Of a stretch of 64,000 bases of DNA, positions 39,101 to 51,500 are shown in pieces. The notes below the pieces were generated by a model. The model did no database searches, was not told where the DNA came from, and saw only the letters and a program-made list of their open reading frames with translations. Position numbers and translations under genes: made by a program. Source of the DNA: Icerya purchasi (lineage: Eukaryota > Arthropoda > Insecta > Hemiptera > Monophlebidae); NCBI GenBank assembly GCA_039619475.1, contig CM077115.1, positions 297,539,756 through 297,603,755 of the forward strand, in the 5' to 3' direction. Numbering within the stretch: position 1 is the stretch's first letter; every line of letters starts with the position of its first letter.

Positions 39101-39935
39101 TTGATTTAGTGTCGTCTTTTAAATTGGGAAACAAGGTACACGCGGCGAGATGGAATTTGCTTAATAAGTGGAGAATAGTATGAGCGGCTTTTTGTTGTTC
39201 TCTTTTTATATTACGTAAATTAGCCGCACGACACAATACATCAAGCTACTATAAATTCGATCGTTTCTCGCTTTACGGGAGGACACACCTTCGGTATCCC
39301 TAGATGATAGGAACCTATAATTCTTGAAGAAAAGTCGGATCCATTTATAAACCAAACGTATTATTAATACAAAAACATTACTCGAACTTATACATTAACC
39401 CCGGCGTACCAAAATTACAGTCATTAATATATATTGCGTAATAACGGAATAAATGGCCCTTACAAATATTTGATAACACGATAATTCGAATAGAACACAG
39501 TTGGCGAAATATTCGCGAACGCGTGATCGATAGGCCGCATCGCGCAAGGGAACTTTGCATCAGCCGAGACCTATGAACATGCGACTAACCAGATCAAGCT
39601 ATAATAATAATAATGATTATACGAAAACCATTTTAGAGGGACAGTTTTTTCGTAGCCGATCCCCAGTTATATATTATGTTTTTAAAAATAAGCGATTTAC
39701 CGCACCTTCCTTTCCGTTACTGTAGCAGAACTGCGCATTCGACGAAATCGCTTTTATCAGAAATATTTATCGCAAAAATTTCAAAACAACACATAAAAAA
39801 CGAAAAAAAAAAAACAACCCTAGACTAAGTTTAAACATAAAAATGACCATAACGGCAAAACATACTCGAGTTTTCTAGACTATCTTATTATTAAGAAAAT
39901 CACAATTCTCCAATAGTTTTATTTTCGTAACAAAA

Positions 39936-40397
39936 ATGGCTGTAACACCAAATGAGGAAAAGCAAAACCAGCCAGGAGGGCGATTACTCCAATACACTGA
40001 TAGTGAACGAATTTTGAATACTACGCCGGGTTTTAGTAACATCACGCGATTCCAGGCTCTAGCCTCGTGTTATATGGCGACTTTTATTACTGCGAAGGGA
40101 AATGAATACATCATGTTGCGTTCGAAATTAAAGAAAAAAAACAAAAAAACTTTCAAACATTATTCGAATTTGTTAATAAAATGGCCTCACTCCGCCTCCT
40201 TAATAATTGTGTTAGAACCAAGTAGCGATTTTTTTCGAAATTCAAAATCTTCCGTGCAATTTCAAGCTGGAGATGATAGTTTTTGCAATAAACAAAAATA
40301 TTTAAAACGGGCAGGATCTATCTCGCAATACCCATCTTCGGGGTTTCTTTTAAAATCACCCTTCTCTAATATATGTCATTCTCACCTTTTTTCCTAA
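39936..40397 (+). other. Unassigned 153-codon open reading frame
   Basis: This is one of the longest non-repetitive open frames in the window. It starts ATG-GCT after AAAA, a fair eukaryotic start context, and encodes a basic, Ser/Lys/Asn-rich protein. The first 70 residues look balanced in composition (MAVTPNEEKQNQPGGRLLQY at the start); the rest includes a Lys-rich patch. I recognise no domain, signal peptide or membrane segment. Flanking sequence is AT-rich and no splice structure is evident. It may be a chance frame, a decayed repeat-encoded protein or a small orphan gene. Its chance origin cannot be excluded from the sequence alone. Confidence 0.2.
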
Positions 40398-40747
40398 TAC
40401 ACATATCATACTCACATTAGACGAGAAACATTGTTACAGTGTCTAAATTCGAATAATGTTTAACCTACAGGATTATTTTTACGTTCGCCGCTGAAATAAT
40501 CTTGAACGTTTGCACATTGTATGATTGAAGAGAATTCTCAACTATGCAAACCAATCTCCCGGTTAAATTTCGGGACGCCTTTTTTCTTTTCTTTTCTAAG
40601 TGAATCCCAAGTAAAGCATCATCAAATATCTGTTAAACATATACACTGAATTGTATGCGCAAAATTTTCCATAGTGACAACTACGAGCGCTATTTTTTAA
40701 AATGTGAATTTCCGTTATGATCGAATAGAAACTGCCAAAGTACATTA

Positions 40748-40778
40748 GCGCGCGCGCGCGCACACACACACACACACA
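40748..40778. repeat. Compound (CG)n(CA)n microsatellite
   Basis: About 13 nt of alternating GC followed by about nine CA units. This purine-pyrimidine alternation is a classic Z-DNA-forming sequence. Confidence 0.95.
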
Positions 40779-41383
40779 TATTAACTAACCCTCCTCGCAC
40801 GTTTGCGTGGTAGTAACGGTTTTGAAAATAAAGGGATTGCGCAATTTTTGTGCGTATCGACAAAATTATTCAGCTCCTCACTCAACCTTTAAAATATCGA
40901 ACGCCATCTTGTAATGACGCAATCAATTAATGACAAACAATAACAAAATTCCGATTTGCTTAAACTACGCAACATTCGTAGCACTACTTATTGTCGCAAT
41001 ACTCTTGAACACAATGCATGATAATAACACAACGATAACAGCAATTAAACATCATCATCTGAAAACCGACTAGAAAAACACCGAAAATCAATAATACCGG
41101 AAAACGTTAAACGAATCTCTCCCATCCACTAAAGTGTCACACGATATTTATAAAAAAACAAGATCGTTAAATAATCCTTTTTTTTTTTATTTTTTATTAA
41201 TCATAATCAAAATTTCTCTAAATAGCGCAGAATTTCTTATTTAACAACAGTCGGCGACTAAAATTACAGAAACATCGCAGTTTCAAAAGAGAAGACGTAG
41301 TTAACGCCTACAAGACGAAAAACATATTTTATTTTCAAAGAACTAACGATAATAATAATAATAATCGTAGTAGTAGGAGTAGT

Positions 41384-41400
41384 AATAGTTAATAGTTAAT

Positions 41401-41402
<2 letters not shown>
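41384..41402. repeat. Target-site duplication, left copy
   Basis: AATAGTTAATAGTTAATAG, 19 nt, directly abutting the T36 tract. The same sequence abuts the other end of the element at 41952, so it is the target-site duplication of the retrotransposon insertion. The target was a 7-bp TTAATAG repeat, so the exact length is uncertain. Confidence 0.8.
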
Positions 41403-41439
<37 letters not shown>

Positions 41440-41951
41440 TGTGTAATCTACTCGTTGGCCATGTATAACTGCCAGGGTCATTACGGCACAACGAGTATCG
41501 GATTTATTACAATTTGTTTATTAAATTATTTCGGTTAAGGAAGATTAGCATTGTCTGAACCTGTTCTGGACGGTTATCTAAAAGAAGGTGTAGTGGTTCG
41601 TCCTTGATTATTGTTAAGTTTTGACATTGTTTCAGGATGTGTTCCACCGAAGGTAGCACTGCTGCATTACAGAATGGGCAGGAAATCGGTGGAGGGGCTC
41701 CTTGGAGGACATGGTTGTGAGATATCGATGTGTGTCCCAGTCTCAATCTATTAAGGGCAGAGAATTCTTTTTTGGACATTTGGATCGGTGGCCACCAAGG
41801 ATCAACATTTGGTTTAATATTCCTTAGGAAAGTTGAATGTTGGGACCAGGATGAGATCCAATGTTCTTTCATATTTTTGTGGAAGAAGGGAGTGATTTCT
41901 GGTGGTGGGACATTGGGTGGCATAGGGACAGACAACATTGACTTGGCGGCC
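41403..41951 (-). mobile_element. 5'-truncated non-LTR retrotransposon (LINE) insertion
   Basis: Read on the minus strand, the element begins abruptly inside ORF2 at about 41951, runs through the ORF2 C-terminus to a TAA at 41507-41509, has a 3' UTR of about 68 nt, and ends in a poly(A) tail of 36 nt (plus-strand T at 41403-41438). Flanking direct repeats at 41384-41402 and 41952-41977 complete the structure expected of target-primed reverse transcription. The long poly(A), intact frame and near-identical duplication suggest a fairly young insertion. Only about 550 bp of a multi-kilobase element remains, so it cannot move on its own. The C-terminal Cys/His motif fits Jockey/R1/I-like clades; the exact clade is not resolved. 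Confidence 0.9.
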
Positions 41952-41953
41952 AA
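41507..41953 (-). pseudogene. C-terminal fragment of non-LTR retrotransposon ORF2 (reverse transcriptase polyprotein)
   Basis: The open frame of 149 codons has no ATG of its own at the truncation point and is stopped by host sequence just upstream, so it is a 5'-truncated gene. Counting from the TTG at its edge, the segment around residues 64-83 (FSALNRLRLGHTSISHNHVL) is the conserved stretch before the C-terminal zinc-finger-like motif of arthropod LINE ORF2 proteins. The motif follows at C92-x2-C95-x9-H105-x4-C110 (CPFC ... VEHILKQC). In full elements this lies after the endonuclease and reverse transcriptase domains, which are absent here. The frame is intact to its natural stop. A 77-codon plus-strand frame over the same region is only its antisense shadow. 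Confidence 0.88.
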
Positions 41954-41977
41954 TAGTTAATAGTTAATAGTTAATAG
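41952..41977. repeat. Target-site duplication, right copy (TTAATAG repeat)
   Basis: Contains the same AATAGTTAATAGTTAATAG as the left copy plus one further 7-bp unit, continuing into (TAA)n. The extra unit could be original target sequence or replication slippage. Confidence 0.75.
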
Positions 41978-43000
41978 TAATAATAATAATAATATGAAGA
42001 ATCAAAATATGGATCTAGCTGCGAACTTTTTTTCCTTCAAAAATTAACATATAACCTTAGGAAAGAGGTCTACGAATTACTAAAGGGGGGGGGGGGGGCA
42101 GATTCATAATTTCAGGCAATCTCATTAAACAAACAGCGATATTATAAAATATGTAACCCATACATGTTGGGGAAAAAACTGTTTTAAGCGTTCCAAAACG
42201 GCGCTGTAACATTTCGAATCAGGAGCGATGCAAGAACAAACTTAGGAACAATATTGAAAGCGCATCTATAAATGAAGTCCAGAAACCGTCGCGCCAAAAG
42301 TTCACCATCAAATGGAGATTGATTATTAGTCTCGAATCGCGAAACGGAACAGTAATCGGAAATAAACTGCTTCCATTTGATACGGCGAATAATTCAACGA
42401 AAACACGCTGCTGCAGTCGACAAATACGCATCAGCCGAAATGGCGCCAAAACAATTTTTGCTTGAAAAAATTATGTTCCTTTTCTTCAGTTTCAGCCTCA
42501 GAAACAGGGAAAAGAAAAAGAAAAAAATCCTTCAAGTTCGAAAATGTGCTCGTCACCGAAATTAAATGCTACCAGAATGTCGCCGAGACGCAATAATTCG
42601 ACGTCGGCTTGTTTCCGGGAAAAGATATACTTCTATTAGATACAAGATGGACATTTCATCAACAGTACACATGTATCTTTAGAGGGCTATCTCGAACTTT
42701 GCGATTATTTCCCGCCATCGTCGAAACACTATTTTCAAACCAGCGTCTGATATTCAGTTTACGGCAATATTCGTAATAGGCCGGCGCTTATCCCCCCCCC
42801 CCCACTTGATCACGGGAAGCCATGAGATACTAAAGAAATTTTACGAAATTGCGAGAAATGCAACGTGTTCTTCTTCCACTTGATCACGGGAATTCAAGTC
42901 GCTCCACTCTGCCGCATAATTTGAGAAAATTCAACGAAATATCAGGACGGTTCTTTGCTTTTTTCTAATCTGTTCTCGGTTTCTAGTTTTTAACAGCGTG
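41978..43000. other. Noncoding DNA with C/G runs
   Basis: Contains a short TAA repeat, G14 at 42085-42098 and C12 at 42792-42803. A 17-bp direct repeat, CCACTTGATCACGGGAA, occurs at 42802-42818 and 42876-42892. No gene recognised. Confidence 0.6.
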
Positions 43001-44000
43001 AAATATTATCTTATTTCGCCATTATAGCGGCGAACAGGGATATATACGAGAAGATTAGCAACATCGGTAGCGACAACCGCGCCGCCAGAACGATTCGCAG
43101 GCCGATTGTCAATCCTCAAGCTGAAACTCGCAGCGTACAGACTCAAAATACGAGAATTCTGCTCGATAGCGTGGCGTTCCGGGGCCGGAACCCAAAGTAA
43201 TTGTCGCGTGGAAAATGCTACAAAGAGGCCGGCGTGCTCGTCGCCGAATGAATTAAGTACGCAGAAAGTTGGGAAGGTTATACTACATATAACGGTAATA
43301 ACGTTCGGCAACGGCTGAAATAGCACCGAATTGGCTTATAGGCTTTCTTTATGAACTTACTTAAAATTCAGCCAACGTAGCTGAGGCACGGAACGCGATA
43401 TTCGAACCGGCAAACTTTTCTCGTTGCGACCGAACACAGCTTTTCGGTCGCTGCACCACACGCACACCAACGGCATAACGCGTGCCTCAACGGGTCACAA
43501 CGCAACGGAGCGCGCGCGAATTAATTTGTACACGCGGCACCATCGAAAAATGTATATATTCCATCACCGGCAAACAATGGCCGCTCTGCACCTCCTCCAC
43601 GTCCGATCCGCACTTACCGACAACCATATGAACAACTCCACCGCCAGTGCCCGCCAAAGCTCGTCAACCAGAAATTTCGCAACGCCACCGAGAGCTTTGC
43701 GCCGGCAATAAATAATTCGAAATACCACGGTAAGAATTATACAAGCACATGTCGTTACAGAAAGGCAGAACCTGTGCGAGAGAGGACACAGCACAAATTC
43801 AGGAACAGTCGTCGCGACACAAACACCACAACACACATACCGGCGCAACTTACAACGCACGATTACCGAATAAATTTGTCCGGTTCTCTGGAAATATTAG
43901 GACGATAACTTTATCATCAACGGATGCGGAATGGTCTACAATACACGCCTACCGGCTGGCTGCTCGCTTTCTCGATAAGATCCAAATAGCAACGCTATTA
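43000..44000. promoter_or_regulatory. GC/CpG-rich region around the candidate first exon
   Basis: CpG-rich stretches (for example GCGCGCGCG near 43509-43518) stand out from the AT-rich surroundings. Several overlapping frames of 70-106 codons on both strands reflect the composition and show no family resemblance. The region contains the candidate exon 43361-43476, so it may be a promoter/first-exon region of the minus-strand gene. No clear TATA box or initiator was recognised. Confidence 0.35.
43361..43476 (-). CDS. Candidate first coding exon spliced to the lilli-like exon
   Basis: On the minus strand an ATG at 43474-43476 opens a frame of 38 codons plus 2 nt (MPLVCVWCSD ... RWLNF) that ends at TTTTAA|GTAAGT, a near-consensus donor. 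An in-frame TGA lies five codons upstream, so the ATG is the first available start, with G at -3. The exon would end AA, and the 11-kb exon begins with C, giving AAC (Asn) and reading ...LNF-N-VERERLRE, so the phase matches. The N-terminal peptide is not one I recognise from AFF proteins. The intron would be about 32 kb. The match could be coincidence: one donor in a 1-kb GC-rich patch has about a one-in-three chance of fitting phase. Confidence 0.27.
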
Positions 44001-47000
44001 TAAAATTAGCTCTCTATAAATAACTTCAGTCGGCTGACGAAAATTTTCCAAACGAATTCAAATAATATTCAGATATTCTTAAAAGCTGCTGACGATTGTT
44101 TTATTTTCTTATTTTATATTTTTGTACTTTTTTCTTATTTTTTATATACTTATTTTTTAAACTTATTTTTTATACTTATTAATCACGTAGTTTTTCTATT
44201 ATTTTTGAAAACATCGGAAAAGCCCGAAAATAAAATACGGCAAAACCTTATTAACAAAAAAGAAAAGAAAAATTAATGAAAATTAAAAAAACGAAAAAAT
44301 ATAAGAAAACAGGTGTGTACCGAAATTCACAGAGAAGAACGTGTGAATTATTTGGATAAAGCCTTCCCCCCTTTTGTGCAGCAACCTTCGCGGGCAAAAA
44401 CAGTAAAAATCGAAATCCCGAAGGAGTAATGAAAAAATTAATTAAAAATTTGAACACAGATTATTGGTTCATTAAGCGGCCGAAGGAAAAACATTGCGTA
44501 ACCGATTGAGACTCGAAGAAAAAAAATTGGATCGACATTGTGCGACTACTAAAGTTTATATCGAGTGCTTATCAATCGTTGGATCCTATTTTTCACTTGA
44601 AGGAATAATAAATAATAATAAGTTAATTTTTCCCCGACACTGCAGACTCGAAGGTACGACAATATACGGCATATTATTTGTGCGATAGCCATCATAATAG
44701 GAGACAGGGAGGAGCTTCTCGAGGATATTTTTTTTATTAAAAACGCGCGTGTAAACATTTAGACACGGAACTCATATATTAGCGGCACTAATAATTAAAA
44801 GTTACTTCTCATACCTAGAAATTTTAATAATAATTGACCATGGTGACCACTGAAATATAATTTTTAAATTCCCGGTCTAAGATTTCCTGATTACTAGAAT
44901 TATAATTTTTTTTGTTACTATTGATAATATTTCATCGTCGCAGCGTATTATCTTATATGTATATTAAACAGAATTTCGTTTATTTCATTTTGAGTAGAGT
45001 ACAGGTAAAAAATGCGTTCATTCTTATTAAAAATATCGTTTCTGGCTATTTTTTACCTTTTCCCCGGTTTTATGACAAAATTCCCGGTCGATTCCCCCCC
45101 TGGATGTTGGGTGGGCCGCCCTGTTGATAATTATTCCCCAAAAATTTGCGACTGAAGCTGGAATTTCTATGATACCGCATTTTTTCCATTTATTTTTTAT
45201 TTTGCTTCAATTCCGAGTAAATCGGATTTAATATCTTCGCGCACCGTGTCGTCATCCGGATAGTATAAAACTTGTTTTTATATTGCACGATTTTGCCCGT
45301 TTAAAGAAAGATATCTCTATTTAATAGTCTCATACTGGGAGAAAAATAAAACGCTAGCCCCTAAACAGATTTTCCCATTTTTATCCGACTACAGTTAATT
45401 TGTACCGAGATTCGGCTATTGCTCGCTGCTGATAAACAAAATTTACGCGCCGATGAGACGCATTTATTTTTTTATTATACATTTCCGTATTTCAGAATTC
45501 TAAAAATACCAAAAATACCAAAAATACCACGGGGCATTTATGCCCTATAATTTGTTTGCGGATTACGTTGTATAATAGAGAATTCAAAGTTTTACAACTA
45601 TATACATAGATTGAACGATCGATTTCCGTGAACATTTTTAATTAAAAGAAAATACAGTTTTATAGAAGATAATTTTACGAAATGCATTGTAATTGTATAA
45701 CGTCAAAGTTAGTAAAGTAAAAGTTATTAAAGTAAAAATACAGATTATTTCAAAACATTTGTTCAAATTAAAAGTTTATTGCACATTTTCACTTCATATT
45801 GCATGTGTTTTTGCATGTTTCAAAGGAGGTTTTTACTGCACGAAAATGCTCTAGCTATATTTATAACAATATTAATAACAGTTAAGAGTGTTAGAGCTAA
45901 CTACAAAGAATTTTACTAGTCAAAAGACGAAAATTAGACCAGCAAAAAAAAAAAAAAAAGAAAAAAGAATCCGAATCGCTTTAATTAACGAATACACTTT
46001 TTTGTTTCTAAACGTATAATTTCTCGCACATTCAATAAGAGAATAAGAGCATTAGTAAAAATGCAATTATTTTAATAATCTCCCGAAGGTGAAGTAACAC
46101 GGCTCCAAAGAAGGCGGCGAATAATTAAAACAGACACGAATGAAATAATTTCCGGACGTAATCTAGGACTTTGACGTAGTTTCTTACCGGTGCGAAAATT
46201 TCGGGGAAAACCTTTCAAAGGCTAAGAGAGTACTGCTGTTAAGAGATAATGTTCGGATACTTGTCACGTTCTAACTGGAAGTGGGGAAGCTTTTGGCTAC
46301 AGCGCTGGTTATAGGCTTCTGAAATTCTCCCTGCGAACCAAAGAATTCGACGTTTTTGAAGAGTCGGTTGGCCAACCGATGGCTTTTTTGTACTACGCAA
46401 CGTAGTGGCGTCGACAGTACGCGAATGTATTCGTGAAAGTAGTTTCAATAGACTTTTATGCAACATCTCCGAATATAAACTAAGAAATCTGATGAAAGTA
46501 TAATAACCCAAAAGAACTGACAAAAAAAAATTATAATAATGTTAATAATAATAATAATAATCATTATACAAAAAAAAAAAAAAAGAAAGGAAGAAATCTC
46601 GCTTTATACTGAGAAATTCTCGCATTCATTACATCGAATAAAGTATCTCGTTTATCTGTTACTGAATTGGTGATTAACTAGCGCTCGCGTTATTTTTTTT
46701 TCTCTTAATTTTCAAAAATCTACTTCGATCCATTTGAATTATTAATAAAACGATATTTTAATATTTTACTTCAAAATATCACCGCAAAAAGTTGTCTACT
46801 AGAAACAATGTTCAAAAGTTCCATATCAGAGGTTCTGTATTTTTTTGGACACCTCAGGATTGCTGAATAGAAAACTGACCTATTTTTAATACGATATTCC
46901 TGAATATTATGTAGGAGAAGTTGGTAAAACACGAAAATGATGCGAAAGGAAGTCTAGGGAAGAAACTTCGTAAATGATAAGTAAAATTAATGCTGATACT

Positions 47001-47885
47001 TTCAAAAAAACTAGACTATTTAATTGTAACTATCAGTAAATTCTAAGCCACCGAATTTGACTATGTTCTTTAAGTTTCGTCATTCTCGGTTATAGCCGGA
47101 ATGTTAATACATATATAATTTACAAGTATAATGTACCATAAATTCTACGGTTAAATATATCTATATATATGTAAGTATATATAACATTTTTCAAATGTAG
47201 CAGCAAAGTTCATGTTTCATTTAGGAAAAACTACGTATTATTAATATGAGCTTAGTATCAACAGTCGAAACAAAGAAAACAATCGTTACGACAAATTCCT
47301 GACTTTTTTTTTTTGTTTTCTTGTTTTATTCGACCATCGTGATTCTTAATTACATTTCATGATAGAATTTACTGATATTATTTCGGTATTCGGTAAATTG
47401 ACACCATAATATTGTTTTCACAACTGATGACGTCAGCTATGCGGAACCTGCGCGAATTTAACACAACCCTAGAGCCGGACGAAGAGACGCGACATTGTTG
47501 CGTCATTAAAATAAACGCCCCCCCCCCGCCTGCGAAGAACAGAAAAACACATAGCGGATGTATGACTTGCCGCACATTTAAATAGGATAACAAAAGATTT
47601 GCTAAATAACGAACGTAAATATAGCTTTACAGTCACCAGGTTTATTTTTAAACAGACACGCCAATTTTTAAAATCTTTCTTATTTAATACGAATAATCGA
47701 CGCGATTATTATATAAATAACTTACGAAATATTTCACAATAAATTACTTTGTTTTTCTGATTTCAGTAAAACGAAATGAATTGGAAAACAAATACTTTCA
47801 GTGCCGTCATATAATGACTGGCACAGAGCGTAATTCGGATCGTAATTTTGTACAAATAACGATTAGCTTACTACGCTTTCATCCA

Positions 47886-47917
47886 TTTATTATTATTATT
47901 ACTATTATTATTATTAC

Positions 47918-47972
<55 letters not shown>

Positions 47973-47998
47973 GTTGTTATTATTGTTATTATTATTAC
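47886..47998. repeat. Long (ATT)n microsatellite
   Basis: About 113 bp of ATT/TTA units with scattered ACT and GTT variants. It is the longest trinucleotide array in the window and is read as poly-Ile in one frame. Confidence 0.95.
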
Positions 47999-48324
47999 AA
48001 TCTTGATCAACTATCCACATAAACAGGAAAACTATGTTGTTTATCAATCGAAATGACGATACTTTCGGTGTACTTATTATTGTACTTCGCGGAATTTAGT
48101 GTGATTGTGCCAATATTAGAATTAGTAATTTTAATATTAAATTACACTGAAAAACCAGACGCTTCTATTTCATCGAAAAAAAAAAAACTTCCTACTGCAG
48201 CGAGCACAGAAAGTTGTATTTTTGAACTTTCATTACTAGATTAATCTATTGCACGAGATACTTAAATATTTCAATTGAAAGTACGTAACGTAACGTAACG
48301 AGGAAAACTTTTAATAATAATCGA

Positions 48325-48595
48325 TAGTGACTATCAAATCAGAGGACACGGGTTCGAAACTTGTCTCGTTCCAGATCCGAATCGCTCCCAGGTCTATAAC
48401 TAATCTGAAATTGAATATTGGTTATACCAGAGAAATCTGGGAAGGTAAAGATAATCCAAAAGTAGAAAGGAACTGACCCTAGTATTCTCATCAGATCTAT
48501 TAGATCCTTAAGTACATTATGAAAAGCTTAATTCCACAATCCCCAACGCCCTGATAATAAGTGTATGTGACGACTTACTTTACTTTACTTTTATA
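48325..48595 (+). mobile_element. tRNA-derived SINE, copy 2 (5'-truncated)
   Basis: Collinear with the copy at 34060-34335. Shared blocks, in order, are CAAATCAGAGG, GGGTTCGA (B box GGTTCGAAACT at 48351-48361), ACTTGTCTCGTTCC, AATCTGGGAA, GATAATCCAAAAGTAGAAA, AGTATTCTC, TTCCACAATCC, CAACGCCCTG and GACGACTTACTTTACTTTAC. The A-box part is missing, so the copy starts inside the tRNA head. Differences between copies, including an insertion near 48410-48430, indicate old divergence. The (ACTTT)n 3' tail is longer here. Confidence 0.78.
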
Positions 48596-51500
48596 CATAG
48601 AAAAAAGGCGTAATTTAAAACTCAATTGAAAAACATTATCAGAATAATTTTTTAAAGTTAAAAAAATTTGTTTTTCCCTCCTCCCTCTGTGCCTAGGCCA
48701 TTCAACATTTTATTTTTATTTATTTATTTCTATTCTTATTTATTTATTTTTACTTTTATTTACTTTATTTTTTTTATTGTTTTATTAAGTTATTATTATT
48801 ATTTATAAAATTTTAAATAAAAAGCCTCGTTCGTCGTTATAACCGATGCGTGCGTGGTGTGTCTGAGGTTTTCTTAACTATCGGCTCTAGAATAATACTG
48901 ACTTTCACGGATTTTACAACGAATCCAGCGGTTTGAATTTACTGGTTCAGTTTTTTTTTTCCTTCTGCTCAAAAACTGCAAGTAGTAAAGACTCATCATA
49001 GCCGAACACTGAACAACAACCAACAAAATGAAAAGACGTAATCCGATGATAATGGTCGTATGGCTCGAAGGTCGCACCGATGGTAAAACGGTACACTGAA
49101 ACGGGGTTAGCCGTATTTTCAAACGAAACGTACACTGTGAGTTCAAGTTATACGAAATAATAAAGAAATACGATGTTGTCAAGGTAAATTTATCCGTACC
49201 GGAAAAACTTAACCGAATATTAAATTAATATTCCATTTATCCTAAATGTAACAACATTCGACTCGCAGTCAAGGGGAAAAATGAAAAAACACCGAACGAG
49301 GATGAATTGTAATGATTCATGTAGAAACAGAAGAATCATATTAATGTAGCGCCGCTCCTCTGTTCCGTTCAGGTTTTTTGTAATTTTTTTTTCCATGCCT
49401 AAATGTTTGTCGTTAATTAATTATACAGATGCTGATTTTTCAAAGAATTCCAGAGTAATTCTTAGTGGAAAGGAGATTACATTTTCATACAGTTTGTGTG
49501 CGGCGGCGCTAGGGTAATAATAATACGGTTTCTTTAATGTTACTTTTCGAGCGGTTCTCTTAATCGTTATTTTTACGAAGAAGGAGCAAACACAGAAGAA
49601 GCATAATAAATAAAGTGTAATTTTCACAGTAAAACATTTGCTTATTGTCTAACTACTGGTACTAGTTTGCATTTCGAATGAGTAGGCTGGCAGAAGAGTT
49701 GTCGTCCACTTTATTAAATACCATAATCGCGAGTCTTTTTCAATCAACTAAAAGTCTATAACAGTTTCGCAATTAATTAAGGTAAACAATTGCTCAACTA
49801 ATCGATGTTAACTGGAACTTTCTCTCCATGAAACATCGTTCGAGATCTCGATTTAACCCTTATGTATCCATCCGGATTTACCTACGCTATTACACATCCG
49901 GGATATGGATTTCATTGTTTTTTTTTTTATTTAATAACATTTATAAAAGATTTCATTCACATCTGTATTTTATATTAGATATTTATAAATGTAATTAGCA
50001 CGTTTTCAGGTATGAAAATGAGTGCAGGTGAAAAATTAGTACAGCTTTATGTAAGGCAGGAATAAATCGTTTTCGTTACTTCGTTTCGTACGTTTTGATG
50101 ATTATTAAACGCGCTAAACAACGTTTACCGGAGGACAAAGCAGCTCCTTTATTCGAGATGTATACATGCTCAATGAAAATCTCTCGTCAATGTACAAACC
50201 CACCGAAAATCTGATGGTCGACGAGTAGTTTTTTTCTCTTTTCGTGGTAGGGGACCAAATTCACGCAGTCTATTCCATCGAAATATTGGAAGATAAAAGT
50301 ATGGTAGATGAACGCCTACCCTTAGACAAGTCATTTTGTACACGAAAGTAAATCAGGGTAAAAGAGTCGCGATAATATGTACAAAGGCTCTACTACGGGA
50401 GAAATATCTCGATGAATAACTTTTTTACTTCGCTACCGCTTGCTTAAACATCTAATCTCGTCGTGGAATTTGACTACAGTTGAAACGTTGAAAAAAAATA
50501 AATCGTACATTCTACGAAGGCGCTTTCAAAATTAGGAATTTTCGTCATTGTTTGAATTCTACGAAAAAGTGACTTTACGAGCCGAAAAAAAGGTAAAGCT
50601 GTTATATTATTGTCTACAGTGGCGACGACGCGAAAAAATAAAAACCGGGTACGATTTTATTTTACAAGTATAAGGCTGGGATCGATACGATGGACCATCA
50701 CGTGTCACCGACGCACTAACCGCTGGCCACTGGCTTTTTTTCTCTTCAATATTGTAATAAAATGGTACGAAAAAGAACTCATGAAAGGAGATGTGTTTAT
50801 AAGACAGCCGGAGTGGCCTTTAGTTGAAGATAGATCTCAAAATGAGACACGAGTTAAGCGGAATCATTCGTCGAAGTTGGACATAGTGCCTTAGATAGGC
50901 AAGTTTTACCAACGACTAAGTTTCCGGCTGGGCCTCAACCTGCGCAAGTACCACTCCGGTTTTTCAAAATTAAAATTTTCATTGTTAAAAATTGAAACAA
51001 AATTTTTTGACATCACCATTCAATAGTAAAAGGCTCAAATCACGAGGATTAGGGAGCATTTGGAAAAATATCGAGGGGGTCGTAAACAATTTTCGCAGTG
51101 CACATATGGTTTAAAAATATATTTATAATTTTGCAAACTTCATCGAAAACTGCCGTTACTATTGCTGAAAATTTTCATTATCTTTTTTTTTTTTTTTTTT
51201 TTTTTTACGTTTCAAAAAAGATAATAAGATAAAACAAATAAAAATAATGGTTTTATATTAACCGGAAATAAACCGTGGAAAAGTCCAATTAATGATATTC
51301 GCGATATTTTAAAAAATGAAAAACTGTCCGGACCACTACGAACTCTTTTTGGCACGTTCAAGATACACCACATTTGAAGACGGCGTTGGTATATTTATAT
51401 CGGTTTATCAAACAATTCGTGATATGATTAAATGCGTGGCACCTAGAGTGTTTCACGCTTAAAATTGTTTAATTACTTGTATTTAAAAACAGGGCAAATG

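Larger units (their letters stand above)
32801..41383. other. Noncoding DNA between the GC-rich patch and the retrotransposon
   Basis: AT-rich with long homopolymers (T27 near 33397-33423, A run near 38701-38727), one SINE copy (34060-34335) and a minisatellite (36019-36115), listed separately. A GC-richer patch at 35470-35960 has a 131-codon minus-strand frame without recognisable features. An unassigned plus-strand frame lies at 39936-40397. Otherwise I see nothing gene-like. Confidence 0.5.

Noticed and set aside
41730..41960. 77-codon plus-strand frame over the LINE fragment
   Set aside because: Antisense shadow of the ORF2 C-terminus, which has clear homology on the minus strand.
47781..48056. 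91-codon plus-strand frame with a poly-Ile core
   Set aside because: A translation of the (ATT)n microsatellite.
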